A stretch of 9,518 bases of DNA from Candidatus Coatesiibacteriota bacterium (GTDB lineage: Bacteria; RBG-13-66-14): contig WJMB01000389.1 of the NCBI GenBank assembly GCA_014728185.1, forward strand, positions 1 through 9,518, given 5' to 3'. The position numbers and the translations under genes are program-made. This document shows, piece by piece, positions 4,057 to 9,518 of the stretch. The notes beneath the pieces are model-generated. The model ran no database searches. It was not told the origin of the DNA and saw only the letters and a list, made by a program, of their open reading frames with translations. Each line of letters starts with the position of its first letter. Positions within the stretch are counted from its first letter, which is position 1.

Positions 4057-7000
4057 ATGCCTAAACGTTACCTGGCGGCGCTTTGGATTTTGCTGGCGGC
4101 GGGCTCAGTCTGGGCCGCGGCCGACGATCTGTTCGAGGACGCCGAGGAGCACTTCGCGAACAAGAGCTACCACCTGGCCCTGGAGAACTACGAGGAGCTG
4201 ATCACCGAACATCAGGGCAGCCGCCACGTTCCCCAGGCGATGTACAAAGCGGCGCAGTGCGCGGAGTACCTTTACGATTACGAGCGGGTATCCGAGCACT
4301 TCCTGCGCCTGGCCAAGAACTACGGCGACACCTACTGGGGCGCTCTGGCCAAGATCAAGGTCTCCGACAACCTCTACTGGTGGTACCACCCCGAACTCTC
4401 CTATCCGCAGACCGCCGACATGCAGCAGAAGCTGCTGCTGGAGGCCGCCGAGACCCTGGAGGATGTCAAGGACGACCTCGACGAGCCCTACGACGTGGAG
4501 TGCGTCGACCAACTGGCCAACCTTTACATCCGCCTGGCCTCGATGGTCCTCTACGACGAGGACGGCCAGGTGCTCGAGGACTTCGACTCCGACGACTGGT
4601 GGTGGGAGAACTACGAGCGGGCTGTCGAGCTGGACCCCTCGCCGCAGATCGCCCAGAGCGCCTACTTCGCCATGGGCCAGCGCCTTCTAGGAGAGGTGTA
4701 TTACAACACCTACCCCGAGTCCCCCACCTTGCTCGAGTGGCGCTCGTTGATGCAGGAGCGTATCGAGGAGCATCAGGAGTACCTGGACGACGCTCTGGAA
4801 TACTGGAACGTCATCCTGGAACGCTGGCCCGAATCCAGCTACGCCCACGAGGTCTACCTGGCCCGGGCCTACTATACGGAGGTCTTCCTCGATAACCCCG
4901 GCGGCGCCCTGGAGCTCTACCGCGAGGCCGCCGCCAAATACGCCGACAACTGGGACAAGTCCGGCGAGGCCCGGGACAACGCCAAGCGGCTCTCGACGCC
5001 CCACCTGACCCTGCCCGACGTCAACGAGCAGTTGCCCACCGCCGAGGTGCTCAGCTTCTCGTACAACAGCCGTCTGGCCGAGGAAGCCGAGTTGCGCCTC
5101 TACCGGCTGACCCAGGAACAGGTCATCGACATATACGACGACGATTACCCGGAGCGCGAGCTCGAAGACGAATTCGGCCGCTGGATTCCCGAACTGGACG
5201 ACCTGGAGCTGGTCTTCTCCGAAACCATCGAGTTGCCCGGCGAGAACGACCATCACCCCCACTACGACGTCTACAACACCGACAACCCGGGGCCCGGTCT
5301 CTACCTGCTGGCCTCGATGGTCGAAGGAGAGGTCTCCAGCGCGGTGACCTTCTCGGTCAGCGATCTGGGCGCGGTGCTGCTTTCCGGCTCCGGTGAGGGC
5401 TGCCTGTGGAGCGCCTGGCTGGAGGACGGCGAGCCCGCCGCCGGCGCCAATGTAGATGTTTGGGAGCAGCTCTACGATGGTCACTACTACCACGAGCCCT
5501 GGCAGTCCGGCGAGACCGACCGCGACGGCTGGATCGAGTTCCCCACGCCGGAAACCTACGTCGAGTACCCGGCGGCCGTGGTCGAGCACCAGGGCCACTA
5601 CGCCCTGGTCGACTCCTACAGCTTCAACGAGCTGCCCGAGTTCGACCCCGAGGGTCACTGCCTGACCGACCGCACCCTCTACAAACCCGGCGACACGGTC
5701 TTCTACGAGATCCACGTCCGGCGGGAGATCAGCCCCTCGGGGCGTATCTACGGCTACGATCCCGTGCCCAATCTGGAGCTGCTGGTCGAGGCCTACGCCG
5801 GTGACCTGGTCTACGAGGCCGAGCTGGTCACCGACAGCCGGGGACGCTGCGGCGCCTCCTTCGACCTGCCCGAGGATGTCCAACTGGGCAGCCTCCAGCT
5901 CTACGCCTACTGGGAGGACGCCGACGGCTACACCTACAACATCGTCAACCAGTACCTGCGCCTGGAGGAGTACGAGAAGCCGGAGTTCAACATCGCCGTC
6001 GGCCTGGAGGCCGGACCGCTGCGTCTGGGCGGCGAGGCCCAGGCCAACGTCTCGGCGTCCTACCTCTCCGGCGAGCCGCTGACCGGCGGCGAGGTGCGCT
6101 ATACGGTCAAGCGCACGCCGCGTTACTGGATGCCCGAAATGGCCACCGAGGAGGACAAGACCGAGCCGCCCTGGTTCGCCGCCGAGCAGTACGATGATTA
6201 CTACTACTGGTGGTGGTACACCGAGCCCGAGGTTGTCTACACCGGCTCGACGGTCCTCGACGACGAGGGCCGGGCCGAGTTCCCGGTGATGCTGATGCCG
6301 CCCGAGGAGGACCCCGATGTGGGCTATCTGGAGTCGGGCTGGTACACCTATTACTACGACTTCGACCTCGACCTCACCGTGGCCGACGACTCCGGCCGCG
6401 CCGTGGACGGCTACGCTTCGACCAACGCCGCCCGGCACCTCTACCTGCCCAAGATCAGCTTCGAGGCCCAGACCGTGGCCGTCGGCGAGGACTGGCTCGG
6501 CGAGTTCGAGCTGATCGACCTCTTCGACGAACCCGGCGCCGATGAGCAGGTCCACGTGGCACTCTACGAGGTACCCAGCGGCTACGGCTGGTACTACGAG
6601 GGTCTCGAAGACGAGCCCTGGCTGACCTACGACGGTGTTACCGACGAGGAGGGCGTGCTCGAGCTCGAGCTGTCCACCGACATCCTCGATCCGGGCAGCT
6701 ACATCCTGGCCCTGGACTTCACCGACCCCTGGAGCGGCGACCGCCAATACTACCACTACCTCTACCTCTCACCGGAGCCCGTCGAGCCCGAGGAGATCCC
6801 CCCCAGCCTGACCGTCAGCCTGGACGAGCCCTTCTACGCCGTGGGCGATACGGCCGTGGTAACCATCGGCTGGAACAAGGAGCCCATCGAGGGCATCCTG
6901 CTGGTCGAATCCGGCGGCCAGGTGCGCGAGCACTACCCCGTCGACATCCGCGAGGGCGAGATCACCCAGCCCATCGAGTTCACCGGTCACCACGCCCCGG

Positions 7001-9518
7001 ACACCACCGTGCGCCTGCTGACCTACTACGAGCGCCAGTCCTACAACAGTGTGGCCTACGCCCGGGTGGTGCCCGAAGAGAAGATCCTCGACGTCGTCGT
7101 CGAGGCTGTCCAAGATAGTTACGGTCCCGGCGACGAGGCCGAACTCACCGTCCGGGTCACCGATTCCGCGGGCGATCCCGTCCAGGCCCGGCTGACCCTG
7201 ACCGCCTTCGACACCGCGCTGTTCGTACTCGGCGCCGAGGAGCACGCCGACATCCGCAGCCGCTTCTTCCGCGACTTCAACTACGGCGGCGTCTCCATCT
7301 ACGACTCTTCCTACTACTACACCCTGGGCAGCTTCACCGACTACTGGGACAACCCGGCCGGCGTGCTGCCCCATGGCTGGCTGATCAGCGAGCTGGGGAT
7401 AACCAGCGACGACGCGCCCGCCGAGCAACCGGCGATGGCCCAAGCCGAGATTACCACCGAGACCGCGGCGATGAGCGGCGCCGTCGACATGATGATGGAC
7501 GGCGGCGGCATGGGTGGCGGCGAGATGTCCGTGGATGAGTCCGAGTCCCGCTATAGGGCCGAGGACAAGGAAGCCGCCCCCGGCGCCGCCGAGCTCCTCG
7601 AGCAGATGGGCGAACTCGTCCGCGAGGACTTCAAGGACACCGCCTACTGGCAGACCCAGATTCGCACCGATTCCCAGGGGCGAGCCAGCGTCTCCTTCCA
7701 GTTGCCCGACGACCTGACCGGTTGGCGGGTGGTGGCCTGGGCCTACGAGGACGACCGCGTCGGCCAGGCCGAGACCGACTTCCGCACCACCCTGCCGGTG
7801 ATAACCCGGCTGGGCTATCCGCGCTATCTCACCGAGGGCGACGTCAGCACCCTGACGCTGACCGTCCGCAACAACACCGCCCGTGACGCTTCCGGCGAGG
7901 CCGGTCTGGTGGCCAAGCTGGGCGAGGACGAGATCCTGCTCGACGAGCTGCGCGGCATCGAGGCCGCCGCGGGCAACGCCGCGGTGCTGGACTTCGAACT
8001 GGCCGTGGAGCGGGCCGGCCTGGTCAGCCTGACCGGCCTGGCCAAGACCGACCGCGGCTCCGACGCCCTGGTGCGCCGCCTGGAGGTTATCGAGCACGGC
8101 GCGCCGATCTATCTCTTCGAGTCCGGCCGCGCCGAGGACGACCCCTACCGCTTCACCTTCCGGGTGCCCGAGGAGATCGACCCCGAGCGCTCCCGCCTGC
8201 GCGTCTGGTTGCACCCCAGCCTCGCCGCCGGGCTCAAGGAATCGCTCTGGTTCCTTCAGGAGTATCCCTACAACTGCGTCGAGCAGACGGCCTCGCGCTT
8301 CTGGCCGGCGGCGGTCTTCGCCCGGGCCATGCAGGACCTCGAGGTACCCGAGCACCTGGCCGTGGGCGACCCGGAGACCTCGATCACCGAGGGCGTCACC
8401 CGACTCTACGGCACCCAGAACGCCGACGGCGGCTGGCCCTGGTGGGCCGGTGGCTATTCCTCGGAGCACATCACCAGCTACGTGCTGGTGGCCCTGCACG
8501 AGGTGGGCGAGCTGGACTGGATCGACGACGAGCTGGAAAACAAGCGCCGGGCGATGGCCGACGACGGCCTGGACTACCTGGAACGCCGTCTGGAGGGTCT
8601 GGAGCCCGACGAGACCCTGGCCCTCTACACCATGTACGCCCTGGCGCTCTGGGACCGCGACGTGCCCACCGATGTCTGGCGGCTGACCTATGACCGCCGC
8701 GAGACCCTGGGCAGCTACTCCCGGGCGCTGCTGGCGTTGTTCCTCCACGAGGACGGCAACGGCCGCGAGGCCCGCCAGGTCATCGAGAACATGGAGGGCT
8801 ACGCCGAGATCACCGACGAGGACGCCTACTGGGGCGACTGGGAATGGGGCTGGTACTGGTGGCAGGACCGTGTCGAGACCACGGCGCTGTCGCTGAAGGC
8901 CATCCTGACCGTCGAGCCCGAGCATGAGCTGATGGAGAAGGCGGCCCACTGGCTGCTGGTCAATCGGCGGGCCAACCGCTGGAAGTCGACCATCGACACC
9001 TCGCTGTGCGTCTGGGCGCTGATGGACTACCTGGAGGAAACCGGCGAGCTGGACGCCGACTACGACGCCGTCGTCGAGCTGGGCGACGAGGTTCTGGCCT
9101 CGACCAGCTTCACCCGCGACGACGTCTGGGGCGACGGTGAGAGCTGGGAACGCCGCGGCGAAGAGGTCCCCACCGGGGCCCTGCCGATGGTGGTCTCCAA
9201 AGAGGGCTCCGGCCGGCTCTACTTCACCGCCAGCCTGGAGTACTTCTCCAAAGAGGAGATCATCCCGGCCCACTGGGACACCGTGCGCGTCGAGCGCCGG
9301 ATGTACCTGGTCGGCGACGACGGCGAGACCCTCACCCCGCTGGAGGAGATCGGCGACACCATCACCGTGGGCGACTACGTCGAGGTCGTCCTGACCCTGG
9401 AGAGCCCCAACGACTTCGACTACGTGGCCGTGGAGGACCCGCGCATCGCCGGCTGCAACTTCCTGCCCAAGGAGCGCTCGGGTTGGGATTGGCGGTCCGG
9501 AACCTACCGCGAGCTCAA
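4057..9518 (+). CDS. exported alpha-2-macroglobulin family protein with N-terminal TPR-like region (3' end beyond window)
   Basis: The frame is open for 1820 codons and runs off the window; probably about 100 residues are missing. GGGAGG lies six bases before the ATG. A Sec signal peptide ends near VWA (residue 20) and has no lipobox. Residues 22-312 are helical with TPR-like units (clearest at 24-110 and 245-312). Macroglobulin beta domains follow: the MG2 hallmark TDRTLYKPGDTV is at 537-548, and a bait-region-type domain starts near 1009. A Met/Gly-rich flexible loop (1139-1157) precedes the family core (VREDF at 1188-1192, LPDDLTGWRVVAW at 1216-1228). The thioester motif is CVEQ (1407-1410), in a helical domain with NADGGWPWW (1455-1463). 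EDPRIAGC (1793-1800) marks the C-terminal domain. In the family, proteases cut the bait and the thioester then attaches covalently. Periplasmic or surface protease trapping is the likely role. Bacterial homologues often neighbour penicillin-binding protein 1C; the downstream gene is not visible. Confidence 0.92.
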   Translation, partial: MPKRYLAALWILLAAGSVWAAADDLFEDAEEHFANKSYHLALENYEELITEHQGSRHVPQAMYKAAQCAEYLYDYERVSEHFLRLAKNYGDTYWGALAKIKVSDNLYWWYHPELSYPQTADMQQKLLLEAAETLEDVKDDLDEPYDVECVDQLANLYIRLASMVLYDEDGQVLEDFDSDDWWWENYERAVELDPSPQIAQSAYFAMGQRLLGEVYYNTYPESPTLLEWRSLMQERIEEHQEYLDDALEYWNVILERWPESSYAHEVYLARAYYTEVFLDNPGGALELYREAAAKYADNWDKSGEARDNAKRLSTPHLTLPDVNEQLPTAEVLSFSYNSRLAEEAELRLYRLTQEQVIDIYDDDYPERELEDEFGRWIPELDDLELVFSETIELPGENDHHPHYDVYNTDNPGPGLYLLASMVEGEVSSAVTFSVSDLGAVLLSGSGEGCLWSAWLEDGEPAAGANVDVWEQLYDGHYYHEPWQSGETDRDGWIEFPTPETYVEYPAAVVEHQGHYALVDSYSFNELPEFDPEGHCLTDRTLYKPGDTVFYEIHVRREISPSGRIYGYDPVPNLELLVEAYAGDLVYEAELVTDSRGRCGASFDLPEDVQLGSLQLYAYWEDADGYTYNIVNQYLRLEEYEKPEFNIAVGLEAGPLRLGGEAQANVSASYLSGEPLTGGEVRYTVKRTPRYWMPEMATEEDKTEPPWFAAEQYDDYYYWWWYTEPEVVYTGSTVLDDEGRAEFPVMLMPPEEDPDVGYLESGWYTYYYDFDLDLTVADDSGRAVDGYASTNAARHLYLPKISFEAQTVAVGEDWLGEFELIDLFDEPGADEQVHVALYEVPSGYGWYYEGLEDEPWLTYDGVTDEEGVLELELSTDILDPGSYILALDFTDPWSGDRQYYHYLYLSPEPVEPEEIPPSLTVSLDEPFYAVGDTAVVTIGWNKEPIEGILLVESGGQVREHYPVDIREGEITQPIEFTGHHAPDTTVRLLTYYERQSYNSVAYARVVPEEKILDVVVEAVQDSYGPGDEAELTVRVTDSAGDPVQARLTLTAFDTALFVLGAEEHADIRSRFFRDFNYGGVSIYDSSYYYTLGSFTDYWDNPAGVLPHGWLISELGITSDDAPAEQPAMAQAEITTETAAMSGAVDMMMDGGGMGGGEMSVDESESRYRAEDKEAAPGAAELLEQMGELVREDFKDTAYWQTQIRTDSQGRASVSFQLPDDLTGWRVVAWAYEDDRVGQAETDFRTTLPVITRLGYPRYLTEGDVSTLTLTVRNNTARDASGEAGLVAKLGEDEILLDELRGIEAAAGNAAVLDFELAVERAGLVSLTGLAKTDRGSDALVRRLEVIEHGAPIYLFESGRAEDDPYRFTFRVPEEIDPERSRLRVWLHPSLAAGLKESLWFLQEYPYNCVEQTASRFWPAAVFARAMQDLEVPEHLAVGDPETSITEGVTRLYGTQNADGGWPWWAGGYSSEHITSYVLVALHEVGELDWIDDELENKRRAMADDGLDYLERRLEGLEPDETLALYTMYALALWDRDVPTDVWRLTYDRRETLGSYSRALLALFLHEDGNGREARQVIENMEGYAEITDEDAYWGDWEWGWYWWQDRVETTALSLKAILTVEPEHELMEKAAHWLLVNRRANRWKSTIDTSLCVWALMDYLEETGELDADYDAVVELGDEVLASTSFTRDDVWGDGESWERRGEEVPTGALPMVVSKEGSGRLYFTASLEYFSKEEIIPAHWDTVRVERRMYLVGDDGETLTPLEEIGDTITVGDYVEVVLTLESPNDFDYVAVEDPRIAGCNFLPKERSGWDWRSGTYREL
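7441..7566 (+). other. bait-like flexible segment of the alpha-2-macroglobulin-like protein
   Basis: Codons 1129-1170 encode a low-complexity stretch with MMMDGGGMGGGEM at its core, then acidic and Ser-rich residues. It falls exactly between the bait-region-type domain and the conserved alpha-2-macroglobulin core, where the protease-cleavable loop sits in the family. It offers few basic residues until Arg1165 and Arg1167. Assignment rests on position and composition. Confidence 0.55.
8275..8286 (+). other. thioester motif CVEQ
   Basis: Codons 1407-1410 encode Cys-Val-Glu-Gln within YPYNCVEQTASRFWP, matching the CxEQ motif of thioester-containing alpha-2-macroglobulins and complement-like proteins. 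Cys1407 and Gln1410 would form the internal thioester. Bacterial relatives lacking the Cys are known, so its presence predicts a covalently trapping type. Confidence 0.85.

Noticed and set aside
4687..9273. Two very long minus-strand open frames (689 and 834 codons) antisense to the alpha-2-macroglobulin-like gene
   Set aside because: They are mirror frames created by the high-G+C codon pattern of the plus-strand gene. They are low-complexity (Val, Gly, Leu, Gln-rich), without motifs, while the plus strand has clear family hallmarks.

Overview
The window reads as a chromosomal piece of a high-G+C, Gram-negative-type bacterium. Coding regions are strongly G+C-rich, purine-rich Shine-Dalgarno sites precede every gene, and four of the five genes encode proteins with Sec signal peptides. 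The lineage cannot be fixed from sequence alone. The mix of poorly known secreted proteins with a very large alpha-2-macroglobulin-like protein fits an under-described environmental phylum, but this is only an impression.

Layout. Positions 1 to about 735 hold no credible gene and are visibly poorer in G+C than the rest. A single secreted-protein gene follows (810-1382, +) and ends in a hairpin terminator. A second promoter leads into two tandem genes (1554-2045 and 2109-2576, +). Their small secreted products are paralogues, alignable without gaps to their C-termini. Converging on them is mnmA (2628-3713, -), the tRNA U34 2-thiouridylase. A 343-base divergent region separates mnmA from a giant gene (4057 to beyond 9518, +). 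That gene encodes an exported protein with N-terminal TPR-like helices fused to an alpha-2-macroglobulin body, including a CVEQ thioester motif. The window ends before its stop codon.

The most striking non-coding structure lies in the mnmA / alpha-2-macroglobulin divergent region. It is a perfect 21-bp inverted repeat (3776-3796 and 3835-3855). Each arm carries a near-consensus sigma-54 promoter, TGGCACG-N4-TTGC. The two promoters face each other across a 38-base loop, one aimed at each divergent gene. The predicted start sites would give transcripts with complementary 5' ends. A separate extended -10 promoter (TGCTATACT) lies closer to the alpha-2-macroglobulin gene.

How the genes fit together: mnmA is cytoplasmic housekeeping. 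The others are extracytoplasmic. The alpha-2-macroglobulin-like protein is probably a periplasmic or surface-located trap for foreign proteases. The three small secreted proteins have no recognisable function.
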